Source: Apium graveolens (lineage: Eukaryota > Streptophyta > Magnoliopsida > Apiales > Apiaceae). From it: 64,000 nucleotides of DNA. Location: the NCBI RefSeq assembly GCF_009905375.1, contig NC_133647.1, forward strand, positions 8,817,788-8,881,787, given 5' to 3'. Numbering within the stretch: position 1 is the first letter of the stretch; each line of letters begins with the position of its first letter. The notes beneath the pieces were generated by a model. That model was not told where the DNA came from. It saw only the letters and a program-made list of their open reading frames with translations, and did no database searches. This document shows positions 1-13,200 of the stretch, one piece after another. The translations under genes and the position numbers were made by a program.

Positions 1-240
1 AGCATAAATGAGTTAAACACCCCTAAACGGGGATAATTATATCAAACAAGTAATTAATAAACCTTAACTTATGCTAATTATGAGCAATATACACTAATTA
101 ACCTTAATTTAAGCTAATTATAAGCGTAAATGAGTTAGACGGCCCTAAACGGGGCTAATTATATCAAACGAGTTATTATTAAACCTTAACCTATGCTAAT
201 TATGAGCAATATACACTAATTGGGGCTAAATTCCACTAAT
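1..240. repeat. Tandem repeat, about 122-bp unit, two copies
   Basis: Two successive units start at 1 (AGCATAAATGAG) and 123 (AGCGTAAATGAG). They share the blocks CCCTAAACGGGG, AATTATATCAAAC, CTATGCTAATTATGAGC and AATATACACTAATT in the same order. The second copy degenerates into further short CTAATTGG repeats near 217-255. The window cuts the array on the left, so its true copy number is unknown. It could be satellite-like DNA or an internal repeat of an older element. Confidence 0.75.
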
Positions 241-547
241 TGGCCCTAATTGGGGCCAAGTTAAAAATCTGAAAAATTTCTATTTACCCGAAAATATATC
301 AAAAAGTCACAAAAATTCTTCCTAGAACTTTCGGACGGACCAAGACATCCACCAACGTGGGAGTCCTGGTCGGCCAGAAGCCCTCCATGCGGAGGAGTTG
401 GCCGGACTCGGTCTTGGTCAGCGGGGACCAAGTCCTTGAGGCCCTAGTCGGCCGGGTCCTCCGTGTCGTGGGACTCCTCGACATTTTTTGTGAGAGAGCA
501 TCCTAGTCGGCCTAACCCCTCAATATGGAGGAGTCGGCCAGATTTGA
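241..547. other. Left flank of the nest, GTCGGCC/hairpin-rich
   Basis: No supportable gene. From about 330 the DNA is GC-richer than its surroundings and repeats GTCGGCC or GTTGGCC, with short hairpins CCTCC-ATGC-GGAGG (382-395) and CCTC-AATATG-GAGG (518-531) between them. Related blocks (GGCCCT-GTCGG, GTCGGC, CTCC-GGAG) resume at 60715-61250, so this DNA and the right flank were joined before element B inserted. It may be part of an older, unidentified repeat. Positions 543-547 (TTTGA) are the left end of B's degenerate target-site duplication. Confidence 0.55.
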
Positions 548-1254
548 TGTAATATCTGGGATATATCGTGTAATTATTTTTTTCAATATATAAATATTCT
601 ATATTTATCCTGTGATTATTCTGTGAATTCTTTGTTAAGTGGTATATGTGTTTGAATATTTAAATATGATAAAATTTGAGTATTTTAATTTTTATATTTC
701 CAAAATAAAGTATAGATAATTGTCATATTTTTCTAATAATTTTTTTATGTTGTTATATGATTTTATAAAAGATTTATGGATTTAATAAATTATTTTTCCG
801 AGTATTTATAAACTATTTTGTATAATCGGGAACCAACCGACTTCAATCGTTTTTACGTTTTTATAACCCGGAAGTCTCCGGAAAACTCATTCCTAACCTA
901 ATTGCAATATTCTGAGCATTTTCCATGTTTTGACTTTTTCGATCCGCAGTACGGTTTTTTCCGTGCGGGTCCCGACGCAAAATTTTCGATACAATATTCG
1001 TTTCGGTAAATCAATAAAACCCGTACTTTCGAGAAACGAGATCTTTTGATTAAACTATTATATTATCTTCTCGTAATACATGTAACTAAAGCGCTGAGAC
1101 CAAGTCTGTAGTTACAAAATGTATAGATTTGGATAATTATCCTAAAACCGACACCGATTTGGATCTGTTTTCTCAAATAATAGTAATATTTTATATCCGG
1201 TATGATCCAACGGGGTACCAATATTCCGTAAATATAAATATCCTTTATTGTATT
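548..1254 (+). repeat. Element B 5' LTR, segment 1 of 3
   Basis: First about 707 bp of the LTR, collinear with 57270-57966 of the 3' LTR. It starts TGTAATATCTGGG and runs to the TATA box and GTATT (1250-1254), which is the target site of element A. The next LTR base is at 13694 (13689-13693 repeats GTATT). Confidence 0.93.
1233..1240 (+). promoter_or_regulatory. TATA box of element B 5' LTR
   Basis: TATAAATA, matching TATAAATA at the same place in the 3' LTR (about 57954-57961). Element A begins at 1255, about 22 bp from the start of this box. It therefore lies between the box and the expected transcription start about 30 bp downstream. Confidence 0.65.
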
Positions 1255-4200
1255 TATGACGCCCTCCAAACGCGGGTCAGAAGTTTGGGGTCCACAAACA
1301 CACACCTATATATAAACCTGCTTATAACAATAATAAAGACAATAGTAATAATAATATGCAGTGACCCTACTTACCAACTACCACGGATCGTAACAGGTTA
1401 AAGTATGCACACACGCCACACACACACACACTTATATTACAAATGTCCAAATCCCAACTATTCAAACTTACAACTGAATATCAAACATTCTTACAAACTT
1501 CACAAACTCAAACTATCACAAAAGCCTTTAGCTAGCTTATCCCTATCAACCTGGAATTCTAGCTCTCGCACTGTATTGGGGATCCTCGCTACCAAGAGGT
1601 TCCTTCTTAACTGGAAAAGAATATAAAGAAAATCGCACAAATGAGCTAACTAGCTCAGCAAGTTATATTGACAATACTGAGAATAAATAATGATTAAGTG
1701 AAATGATTTAAGGTATCAAGTGAACGATGAATAATGATTTAGAATTGGATATTATATTTTCATTTTAAAAACCAAGGTTAGGCTGCTGATCAGTCATGCA
1801 CTAACCCCGAGCAAGGCACATAGCTTTGCTCTAATTACTGGATCCAAGGCACACATTGGCCTAACTTGACCACCAATCTGGTCTGACCACAAATCTGGTC
1901 CATAATTTTATAAAACAATCCAATTCTATTACAATAACAGAATAAAAAATGTAAAGCAATAAACAGAATCATAAACAACATTGGATTTCCAAGCATGATA
2001 TAGTTTCAATCTTCACAAGGAAACAATATGGCAATTACAAGGAATGGCTATCAGCCGGTGCAAGAATCGGATAATAAAAGAATCAAAGTTTCAGGGTTAC
2101 AAGGATTTGGTCTTTCAACTTATAAGGTACAATGGTTTGAGTATGTAAGCAATCTTGGCTTAGTGTTCAGTATTTAATTTGTATGTATTTGTGGATTAGT
2201 ATCGAAGGTTTGTGGTTCGTATTTGGGTATTCAACAATCAATGGTTCAGAAAGAATAATGCTTACGGCTCAAAGATTAATAACTGGAATCAAGGTTTAGG
2301 GTTTAGTGCTTGCAAAGCACTTGCAATCTAAGACAGAACTATCAATTATTCACAATATATCTCGAGAAGGTTCAGAACACTTGCCATGTATTAACTTGCT
2401 ACACTTCACTAGCTTTCAATCACAACCTCTTATTCCTTTACTACTTGCTTCCCTTTCCTACGCCTTGCCTCTTCTGCTCACATAGCATAAGTATCTATCA
2501 ATACTCATCTCGTATGATTCTATTTGATTTAAGCTTCTATCTACCCTTCATTTTACCCAAATCCGACTTTCGGACTGAAAGATACAATTAAAACAGTCAT
2601 ATAGCATACGTATACGCATTTAACACATTAATCAGTGCACATATAACACATAACACATGAGACATTTAATTAAAAAAACTTTTTCAAAGAAGGTTTGATG
2701 TTAAAAGGATTTTTCGGATATTTAACACGGATTTTTAAACATTTTTCGGGATTTAAACGGGCCGTCGAATCATTTTTGAAACAATAAACAGGGTTTGATT
2801 GGCCGAATCTGGCTTTAAAATAATTTTATAATAATTATCGAGCCTTGAAAACAATTTAAAATAATATCTTAAAGCTCAAAACTATTTTTTGGAATTTTTA
2901 AATCAAAAATAAATAATTAAATCTAATTAAATAATTAATTAAAATTAATTAATAATTAATTAAATCAATTAATAAATTAATTTTCTAATTAATTGACCAA
3001 TTAACTAATTAATTATTAACTAAAATTAATTAACTAATTAATTCAGATTTATTTTTGAATTAAAAATAAATTAGAAATCCGGTACCGTCACACCACCAAC
3101 ACCTCCAGATCACGACTACTACTCACCAGGAACTCAACCATGCAATCAAATCATTTCAATAACCCCAGAATTGGCCGAAAATTGGCCGAGTAACTCGCGG
3201 GCTCCGACGAGTTTTGTTTGCTTCGATTCACACAAACCAGGAATCGTCTGTTGATATACTATACATGAATCGATTGCAAATTCAACAAGGAACATGATGT
3301 AATTAACAAAAACGTCTAATAACCCCTAGAACAGAAACCCCTAAATTTCAATTAAGAACATTCATACAGGTTATAAACCCTAATTTTGAAATTCGAAAAT
3401 CAAACTCAATTTTGAACATGTTATTGAACTTTAAATCGGTCATATAATATATCAAAATCATCAGGAAGGAAAGCTCTACAACATGCAATCATCAAATCAT
3501 CCAAACAATCACTTGAACAAAAAATCATAATTTAAATCAAAATAATTCAAAAATAAATAAAAATATAGAAAATAAACCTTGAATTCTGCAGTAAAACAAG
3601 TCCTCGTTTTGAATACTCGAGCTTTCCAAACAGAGTTCGATAACACCTTGAAAAGTTGGTTTGATTCTCGGAAGGTTATATGAATATTAGGGTTTTCTCT
3701 GTAAAACTATATAATTAACTGGCTGCAAATGTTTTTCTGTACGAAATAAAATACGGTAAGGGCTATTTATAATTACGGAATTTTGGTACCCCGTTGGATC
3801 ATACCGGATATAAAATATTACGTTTATTTGAGAAAACAGATCCAAAACAGTACCGGTTTGGGGATAATTATCCAAATCTGTACATTTTGTACTGCTGTCT
3901 TGGTCTCAGCGCTTTGGTTACACGTATTACGAGATGATAATTATAATAGTTTAATAAAAAGATCATGTTTATCAAAAATACGAGTTTTATCGATTTACCA
4001 AAACAGATTTTGTATCGAAAATATTGCGCCGGGACCCGCACGGGGAAAACCGTACGCCGGATCGAAAATGTTAAAACATGGAAAATGTTCGGAATATTAC
4101 AATTTGGTTGTGAAGGAGTTCCCGGAAGAGTTTTGGGTTATAAAAACATAAAAACGGGTGAGGTCGGCTGTTCCCGATTATACAAAATAGTTTATAAATA

Positions 4201-4449
4201 CTCGGAAAATAGTTTATTAAATCCATAAATTTTCTAAAAAATCATAAATCAAAATAAAAATTAATAGAAAAATATGAAAATTATCTATACTTTATTTTGG
4301 ACAAATAAAAATTAAAATACTCAAATTATATCATATTTAAACATCCACCACATATATCACTTAACAAATAATTCACAGAATTAATACTGAACAAGCATAA
4401 TATTTATTTATTAGCAAAAATAATTACATGATATATCCTAGATATTACA
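1255..4449 (-). repeat. Element A 3' LTR
   Basis: Reverse LTR homologous block by block to 10254-13688. It lacks about 240 bp present in the other copy (after about 12056), where A+T-rich sequence up to the GGTACCGTCAC block has been lost (junction near 3070-3082). The AATTAATT-rich stretch at 2930-3060 is shared by both copies. Short ORFs here have their counterparts in the other LTR and are not genes. Confidence 0.93.
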
Positions 4450-4461
4450 TCCTTCCCCTTT
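4450..4461 (-). other. Polypurine tract of element A
   Basis: Minus-strand AAAGGGGAAGGA immediately before the LTR start TGTAATATC; element B has AAGGGGGGAAGGA at the same place. This is the expected plus-strand priming site. Confidence 0.85.
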
Positions 4462-4486
4462 AAAAGGATTCTGTCCTCAGAATCTC

Positions 4487-7400
4487 CTAAGAAAACAGAT
4501 GAGGGTACTTTTCTCGCATATCACTTTCTATCTCCCAGGTTGACTCTTCAACCTTTGGGTTTCTCCACAATACTTTTACTAACTTTATCACTTTATTTCT
4601 TAACAATTTCTCTCTTTCTTCTAGAATCTCTATCGGACTCTCTACATATGATAAATCTGCCTGAAGTTCTATTGGCTCATATTCAATTACATGCCTGGAG
4701 TCTGGATTGTACTTCTTAAGCATCGATACGTGGAAAACATTTTGAATATGTTTCATGTGCGGGGTAACGCCAACTCATAAGCTACTTTGCCAACACGCTT
4801 TAAAATCTCAAAAGGTCCGACATATCTAGGGCTTAGTTTTACCTTCTTCCCAAATCTTGTCAATCCTTTCCACGGTGACACTTTCGGCAATACTAGATTT
4901 CCTTCTTCAAATTCCATATCTTTCCTTGATTGGTTTGCGTACTTCCTCTGACGGTCTTGTGCTGCCAATAACCTTTTCTGAATGACTCCAACAACTTCCT
5001 TTATCTGTTGCACCAATTCAGGCCCAAGTATCTTGCGTTCTCCTACTTCATCCCAATATATTGGAGATCGACATTTGCGTCCATAAAGAGCTTCATAGGG
5101 TGGCATCCCGATACTAGCATGGTAACTGTTGTTGTAAGCAAATTCTACCAAGGGTAAATGCTCGTCCTAACTTCCTTTGAAATCAGTGGCACAAACGCAT
5201 AATATGTCTTCAATTGTCTGGATTATTCGTTCACTTTGGCCGTCCGTCTGTGGATGATAGGCTGTACTCAGATTCAGTCTCGTTCCCAAACATTCTTGAA
5301 AACTTTTCCAAAATCTTGAATTAAATCTTGGGTCTCGATCAGATACGATAGACACAGGATCTCCATGATGAACCACGATCTCTTTCAGTTACATATGGAC
5401 CAACTTGTCTAGTTAAAATCTTTCATTTATAGGTAGAAAATGAACTGACTTGGTAAGTCTATGCACTATAACCCAAATGGCATCGTGATTTGCTTTTGTC
5501 CTTGGTAATCCAACTATGAAATCCATGGCAATGTGCTCCCACTTCCATTCTGGAATCTCTAATGGCTGTAATAGCCTACTTGGTCTCTGGTGCTCTTCCT
5601 TGACCCTCGGACATGTATAACATTTACTAACCAATTATGCAATCTCTCTCTTCATATCTGGCCACCAATAATTTTCCTTTAAATCTCTATACATCTTTGT
5701 ACTTCCTGGATGAATTGAATACCTTGAATTATAAGCTTCCTATAAAATTTCATTCTTCAACTCCGTTACTGGTGGAATCCAAATTCTAGAAGAAAACCTA
5801 AGAATACCTTGATCGTCCTTTTGTGTGCACAACTCTTCACCTACCAAACGGTTGATGTCCTGATCCATTATTTCCTCTTGACACTTCCTTATCTTTTCTA
5901 ACAACTCTGGCTGAAAAGTCATACTATACATCTTTGCTTCGTCAGGCTTGCAAACTCTGATTTCCAATTCCAATTTCTGAAATTCCTTGTATATCTCCTC
6001 GGGTACTGATAACACATTCAACTTCTCTTTTCGACTTACCACATTTTCTTTGCCGGGATGATAGTTAATCGTGCAGTCGTAGTCCTTAATCAACTCTAAC
6101 CATCTTCTTTGTCTCATATTAAGCTCCTTTTGTGTGAATATGTACTTCAAACTTTTGTGATCCGTATAAATCTCACATTTTTCTCCATATAGATAATGTC
6201 TCCAAATCTTCAGAGCGAATACTATGGCTGCTAGCTCCAAATCATGAGTAGGGTAAATTTGCTCGTGTGGTTTCAGTTGCCTTGACACATACGCAATAAC
6301 CTTATCGTGATGCATCAGAACACATCCTAGTCCCTTATGAGAAGCATCGCATAAGATTACGAAATTTCCTTGGTCATCTGGAAGTGCAAAACAGGTCTCG
6401 TAATTAATCTCCGCTTCAATTCCTGAAAACTTTCTTCACATTTATCGTTCCATATAAACTTTTCGTTCTTCCGTGTAAGCTTTGTCAATGGCGTCGCAAT
6501 CTTCGAGAAATCTTGAACAAATCGCCGATAATATCCTGCTAATCCCAAGAAACTTCTTACTTCTGTTGGTGTTTTCGGCCTTTCCCAATTTATAATAGCT
6601 TCAATCTTTATCGGGTCCACTTTGATCCCTTCATTACTAACTATGTGCCCTAAGAACTGAACTTCCTGTATCCAAAACTCACACTTCGAAAATTTAGCAT
6701 ACCTCAAATTTCCAAAGTTGTCCTTAAATGTTCTGCATGATCCTCTTCTGTCTTTGAATAAATCAAAATATCATCTATGAACACAATAACAAACTTGTCC
6801 AAATATTCCTTGAAAATCCTGTTCATCAAATCCATAAATGCTGCTGATACATTGGTTAATCCAAAAGACATCACTAAGAATTTATAATGTACATACCTTG
6901 TTCTGAAAGCTGTTTTTGGTATATCTTCTGGTTTAATCTTCAATTGGTGATATCCCGATCTCAAATCAATCTTGGAGAAGTACTTGGCTCCTTTTAACTG
7001 GTCAAATAAATCATCAATTCGAGGTAACGGATACTTGTTCTTGATTGTAAGCTTGTTGAGCTATCGATAGTCGATGCACAGTTTAATACTTCCATCCTTC
7101 TTCTTAACAAATAGTACTGGTGGACCCCACGGGGATACACTGGGCCTAATTACTCCTTTCTCTAATAACTCTTGCAATTGTTTTGCTAATTCCTTCATTT
7201 CAACGGGCGCCATTCTGTACGGGGCCTTGGATACTGGTTCCGTTCTGGGTGCTAAGTCAGTTGCAAACTCAATTTCTCTATCTGGAGGAAGTCCTGGTAA
7301 ATCATCGGGAAACACGTCCGAAAATTCATTTACTACCGGAATATCTTCAAATTTTGCTGGCTCCTGACTTCTATCAATCACATATGCAATGAAATGCTCG

Positions 7401-7930
7401 CATCCTTGTCGTAGCAACTTTTTAGCTTGAATCATCGTTAAAAACTTCTTTGCTTGCTTCTGGCCCTTAAACGTTACCATTCTCTCGTCTGGCGTCGTTA
7501 CAATTACCTTCTTATTATGACAGTCTATCTGAGCATCGTGCTTAGATAACCAATCCATTCCTAGAATAGCGTCAAACTCTCCTAACTTAAATGGTATCAA
7601 ATCCACACAAAACTTATTACCAGAAATCTCAATTTCACAGTTCATACAAACTTGATTAACAGATACACGTTCTTGATTTGCTAATTCCATGGTCAATATT
7701 TCATTTAAATACTCAACTAGACAGTTTAACTTACTAACAAAATCTTGAGAAATAAATGATCGAGTTGCTCCCGAATCTATTAACACTTTGGCACATAAAT
7801 AATTCACATTAAGCGTACCTTCCACGACATCAGTATCCTGGATAGTGTCCTTTACAGACATATCAAAAATTCTGGCCCTTGGAGTCTCATTCACTACTGG
7901 AGTAGATCCCATAATTCTCAATGCATTACT
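4487..7930 (-). pseudogene. Element A pol: protease-RT-RNase H-integrase-chromodomain, broken
   Basis: Ty3/gypsy Pol read from 7930 down. The aspartic protease shows DSGAT near 7777. RT follows from about 7330, with [15 protein letters not shown] and an intact catalytic FIDDILIYS near 6770. RNase H shows [16 protein letters not shown] and YHPGKENVV; compared with B, four residues (ADAL) are missing after this, and they include a catalytic Asp. The integrase keeps [18 protein letters not shown] and DGQSERIIQTIED. The C-terminus ends in a chromodomain-like block (WRNPKVEESTWEIESDM, then YPHLF) typical of Tekay. Breaks are a stop at 7058-7060 (Glu in B), frame changes near 6705, 6340 and 4756, and further stops around 5640, 5400 and 5160. 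It cannot make a full polyprotein. Confidence 0.9.
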
Positions 7931-9078
7931 GACCGGGGCTGATATCTTGCAATCCCTGGCTATATGTCCTGGCTTTCCGCACTTAAAGCATGTAACCAAT
8001 AGCTGCAACCCTAACTGTTGGATTCTTGGTAGGCTGGTCCTTGTTCACTTGCTCTCTAGCTGGCTGGTTACGACATTCCTTTGAATAGTGCCCCTTTTGA
8101 TTACACTTGAAACAAACCACATTCAACTTATTACAAACTCCTCCATGCTTCTTCCCATATACCTGACAATCTGGAAAAGTTAGCCTCAATTGATTTGGCT
8201 GGTTCACATTGGCTGGACGGTTGCCTTGACCTCCGTCGCCTGCATTTTACTTCTTGAAATTAAAATTTCTCTCTGGCTGAAACTTACCCTTCTTAAAACT
8301 TCGAAACTTTCCTGGTTGTGACTGTCCTTCATTCCCTTCAAACTTCCTTTTCTTGCTTTTCTTCTCTTTCTGTGACATCTCGCTCTCTGTTTCTGCAATC
8401 ATGGCCTTCTATACAACTCCCGCATAAGTATCCAATTCAAATATGGCTACCTTCCCTTTGATCCATGGCTTCAAACCTTGCTGAAATCTCTTGGCTTTCT
8501 TCATGTCAGTATCTACATATGATGGCACAAACCTTGACAATTCTTCAAACTTACTTTCATAATCAGCTACCGACATATTCCCTTGTTTGAACTCTAAAAA
8601 CTTCAATTCCATTTGATCTTGAAGAAACTGGGGAAAATGTTTTTCTAAAAACAACCTGTCTGAACCTCTTCCAAGTAATAACATCTGTACCTTCCAATGT
8701 CTTCAATATTTCCCTCCAGTAGGTGGCATCATTCTTTAAATAATAACTTGCAAACTCAACCTTCTGTTCCTCCTTTACCTTAACAAAAGCAAATGACTTC
8801 TCTATTTCCTTTAACCAAACACTCGCTTCAATTGGATCTAAAGAACCCTTGAATTCTGGTGGGTTCACCGCCTAAAAAGTCTTAAAAGTTACCTGGGGGT
8901 TGGTCTGTCTTTGTTGCTGTTGAGTCTGGTGAACTATTTGTTGAGCCAAGATCTGTAAAATCTGGGCTACTGTTGGGTCTATGGGACCTGGATTTGCATT
9001 CTGGTTGTTGTTGTCCTGGTTGTTGTTGTTGGTTTCTTCATTCTGGTTAGTAGAACGGGTATTTCTTCGGGGAGGCAT
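7931..9078 (-). pseudogene. Element A gag with three zinc-knuckle-like motifs, broken
   Basis: Start ATG at 9078 (MPPRRNTRS), the same start as gag in B. An Asn/Gln-rich N-terminus is followed by the Retrotrans_gag core (NPPEFKGSLDPIEASVWLKE, ATYWRE) and then CCHC knuckles: a poor CQVYGKKHGGVC, then CFKCNQKGHYSKEC and CFKCGKPGHIARDC. Stops at 8872-8874 and 8409-8411 are both TAG where B has CAG. Frame changes lie near 8650 and 7990. Gag would form the virus-like particle and bind RNA. A 463-bp non-coding spacer (9079-9541) separates it from the pre-gag ORF, as in B. Confidence 0.88.
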
Positions 9079-9541
9079 TTTCTGTAAAGAATCAAACAAC
9101 TTATTTAGCCTTTAAATCAAATTCTTTTTATAAAAAGTTTTTATAAAATAAGAATATCTCTTTTTGAAAACAGTTGTAACAGTTGAACTAAGTAAATTTC
9201 ATGCTTCTTTACAGAATGTAAACAGGTAAGGGGATGGGGTACATGGTATCACAAGAGGTATAACTGGTGCAATAAGTAAAGTAAGATAAAATAGGTGCAG
9301 TAATGTAAATGACAGTGCTGGAAAAGAAAAGGTACTGATATATATAGATCAAAGTTTTAGGTTGTACAAGCGTGAAAATGCTTTAAAAGTAAAAGCAAAA
9401 GGGTACAACAAGCCTACTAACTAGTCAGCAGATCTAGTCTATAAATACAACCAAAAGTCTACTGATACACGCTACACACTAATTTACATAATAAAACCAC
9501 CACAACTTTAGCTCAACATCTCTGTCTCTGCATCTCTGTCT

Positions 9542-10055
9542 CTAGCTCCAAGGAAACTCTGGTCCACCAAGCCTCTCAAGATCCTCCATCACCTCTCTGG
9601 CCCATCCCATAAGAGCATCAGGGCCTGCATACTCACATGTAGCTCCATGCAGTCTAGCCTCAAGAATCCTCCGTGTCACATGAATTTCCTCTCGAAGCTC
9701 CCTCACACTACGGTCAACATCTGTTGTCCTAACTATATGCTACAGCTCTCGAATCTCTGCCAACAGGGACTCACGCTCCAAAAGAAGAGCCTCATTCCAG
9801 AAATAAGGAACATGATGTGGTGTAGACTGAAATGGCACACCCGCAACTGAATGCCCAGTGAAATCCGAACCAGTGGGGGGCTCGGATAAGTGGCCTCATA
9901 CCCGGAGGTGGAATAGCTCACAGTGGTACAGGCTGTGGCACATCTGGAGGTAGAATAGCCAACACCGGTGGAACAATAGGACGTGGATCAGAAGATGGTC
10001 CTTCAACTGAGGGCTCAGAGTGATCAGCTGATACTGGGATAAAAGAGTCTGCCAT
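9542..10055 (-). pseudogene. Element A pre-gag ORF, degenerate copy
   Basis: Homologue of the 171-codon ORF at 29167-29682 in element B, between PBS and gag. It has the same start (MADSFIPV) and the same end (GGPEFPWS then TAG). The central block EALLLERE, the REL-rich segment and ARLHGATC-YAGPDALMGWAREVMEDL are recognisable. It contains an in-frame TAG for Gln after IREL and a net 2-bp length difference, so it is broken. Function unknown. Its retention in two independent copies suggests it was a real ORF of the family. Confidence 0.72.
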
Positions 10056-10237
10056 CGCTGTTATCTGAAATCATATCGCAATATAAGAATCTCGAACCAC
10101 AACGCGAATCATACTTGTACCTATTATACACTCGCACTCAACCTCTCGACGTTCTATCTTTCTATTTCTTACTTCTAATCCTAACCCTCTACCCATTCCC
10201 GTTGATCTAGGCTTGTGTCAGTGACTTATAACATGTA

Positions 10238-10249
10238 GCTCTGATACCA
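10238..10249 (-). other. Primer-binding site of element A
   Basis: Minus-strand TGGTATCAGAGC, complementary to the 3' end of plant initiator methionyl-tRNA, 4 bases from the LTR end. Confidence 0.9.
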
Positions 10250-10253
10250 AACA

Positions 10254-13200
10254 TATGATGCCCTCCAAACCCGGGTCAGAAGTTTGGGGTCCACACACAC
10301 ACACCTATATATAAACCTGCTTATAACAATAATAAAGATAATAGTAATAATAATATGCAGTGATCCTACTTACCAACTACCACGGATCGCAACAGGTTAA
10401 AGTATGCACACAAGCCACACACACACACTTATATTACAAACGTCCAAATCCCAACTATTCAAACTTACAACTGAATATCAAACATTCTCACAAACTTCAC
10501 AAACTCAAACTATCACAAAAGCCTTTAGCTAGCTTATCCCGATCAACCTGGAATTCTAGCTCTCGCACTGGATTGGGGATCCTCGCTACCAACAGGTTCC
10601 TTCTTAACTGGAAAAGAATATAAAGAAAATCGCACAAATGAGCTAACTAGCTCAGCAAGTCACATTGACAATACTGATAATAAATAATGATCAAGTGAAA
10701 TGATTTAAGGTATCAAGTGAACAATGAATAATGATTTAGAATTGGATATTATATTTTCATTTTAAAAATCAAGGTTAGGCTGCTGATCAGTCACACACTA
10801 ACCCCGAGCAAGGCACACAGCTTTGCTCTAATTACTGGATCCAAGGCACACATTGGCCTAACTTGACCACCAATCTGGTCTGACCACGAATCTGGTCCAC
10901 AATTTTATAAAACAATCCAATTCTATCACAATAACAGAATAAACAATGTAAAGTAATAAACATAATCATAAACAATATTGGATTTCCATGCATGAGATGG
11001 TTTCAATCTTCACAAGGAAATAATATGGCAATTACAAGGAATGACTATCAGCCGGTGCAATAATCGGATAACAAAAGAATCAAAGTTTCAGGGTTACAAG
11101 GATTTGGTCTTTCAACGTATAAGGTACAATGGTTTAAGTATGTAAGCAATCTTGGTTTAGTGTTCAGTATTTAATTTGTATGTATTTGTGGAGTAGTATC
11201 GTAGGTTTGTGGTTCGTATTTGGGTATTCAACAATCAATGGTTCGAAAAGAATAAGGCTTACGGCTCAAAGATCAGTAATTGGAATCAAGGTTTAGGGTT
11301 CAGTGCTTCCAAAGCACTTGCAATCTAAGACAGAACTATCAATTATTCACAATATGTCTCGAGAAGGTTCAGAACACTTGCCTTGTATTAACTTGCTACA
11401 CTTCACTAGCTTTTAATCACAACCTCTTATTCCTTGAATACTTGCTTCCCTTTCCTACACCTTGCCTCTTCAGCTCACATAGCATAAGTATCTATCAATA
11501 CTCATCTCGTATAATTCTATTCGATATAAGCTTCTATCTACCCTTCGTTTTACCCAAATCCGACTTTCGGATTGAAAGATACAATTAAAACAGTCATATA
11601 GCATACACATACGCATTTAAAACATTAATCAGTGCATATATAACACATAACACATAACACATAAGACATTTAATTGAAAATACTTTTTCAAAGAAGGTTT
11701 GATGTTAAAAGGATTTTTCGGATATTTAACACGGATTTTAAATGGGTCGTCGAATCATTTTTGAAACAATAAACAGGGTTCGATTGGCCGAATCTGGCTT
11801 TAAAATAATTTTATAATAATTATCGAGCCTTGAAAACAATTTAAAATAATATTTTAAAGCTTGAAACTATTTTTTAGAATTTTTAAATCAAAAATAAATA
11901 ATTAGATCTAATCAAATAATTAATTAGAAGCAATTAATAATTAATTAAATCAATTAATCAATTAATTTTCGAATTAATTGACCAATTAACTAATTAATTA
12001 TTAACTAAAATTAATTAACTAATTAATTCAGATTTATTTTTGAATTAAAAATAATTTTTGGAATTAAAATAATAATTTTTAGAATTTTTAATAATTAAAA
12101 ACGAATTTCTGTAATTAAAATAAATAGGAAATATGATTTTTAAATATTTTTAAAACAGCAATTCTATTTTTGCAAATTCTGGAAAGTTCAGGGACTAAAC
12201 TTCACCATCACTAAAAGTTCAGGGACTAAACTGCAATTTTACAGTTTAGTTCGCCGGAAAACGATAGGTTCGCCGAAGAACTCGTCTCCGGTACCGTCAC
12301 ACCACCAACACCTCCTGATCACGACTACTACTCACCAGGAACTCAACAATGCAATCAAATCATTTCAATAACCCCAGAATTGGCCGGAAATTGGCCGAGA
12401 AACTCGCCGGCTTCAGCGAGTTTTGTTTGCTTCGATTCGCACAAACCAGGAATCGTCTGTAAATGTACTATACATGAATTGATTGCAAATTCAACAAGGA
12501 ACACGATGAAATTAATAAAAACGTCTAATAACCCCTAGAACAGAAACCCCCAAATTTCAATTAAGAACATTCATACGGGTTATAAACCTTAATTTTGAAA
12601 TTTGAAAATCAAACTCAATTTTGAACATGTTATTGAACTCTATATCGGTCATATAATATATCAAAATCATCAGGAAGGAAAGCTCTACAACATGCAATCA
12701 TCAAATCATCCAAACAATCACTCGAACAAAAATTCATAATTTAAATCAAATTAATTCGAAAATAAATAAAAATATAGAAAATAAACCTTGAATTCTGTAG
12801 GAAAACCAGTCCTGGAATCTGATAGTACTCCTCAAACCATTCGTTTTGAATACTCGAGCTTTCCAAACAGAGTTCGATAACACCTTGAAAAGTTGGTTTG
12901 ATTCCCGGAAGGTTATATGAATATTAGGGTTTTCTCTGTAAAACTATATAATTAACTGGCTGCAAATGTTTTTCTGTACGAAATAAAATACGGTAAGGGC
13001 TATTTATAATTACGGAATATTGGTACCCCATTGGATCATACCGGATATAAAATATTACGTTTATTTGAGAAAACAGATCTAAAACGGTACCGGTTTTGGG
13101 ATTATTATCCAAATATGTACATTTTGTACTACGGTCTTGGTCTCTGCGCTTTGGTTACACGTATTACAAGATGATAATTATAATAGTTTAATAAAAAGAT

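Noticed and set aside
299..484. Antisense ORF in the left flank
   Set aside because: Arg/Thr/Pro-rich translation produced by the GTCGGCC repeats; no gene-like features.
1255..1261. Alternative left boundary of A at 1257 (TGACG) to give a TG-CA terminus
   Set aside because: It would need an imperfect 7-bp TSD and would disagree with the 5' LTR/PBS spacing; starting at 1255 gives a perfect 5-bp GTATT, with the terminus mutated from CA to TA.
7074..7367. Plus-strand ORFs over A's pol and similar antisense ORFs over C's gag and pol
   Set aside because: Mirror frames of real minus-strand retrotransposon coding sequence.
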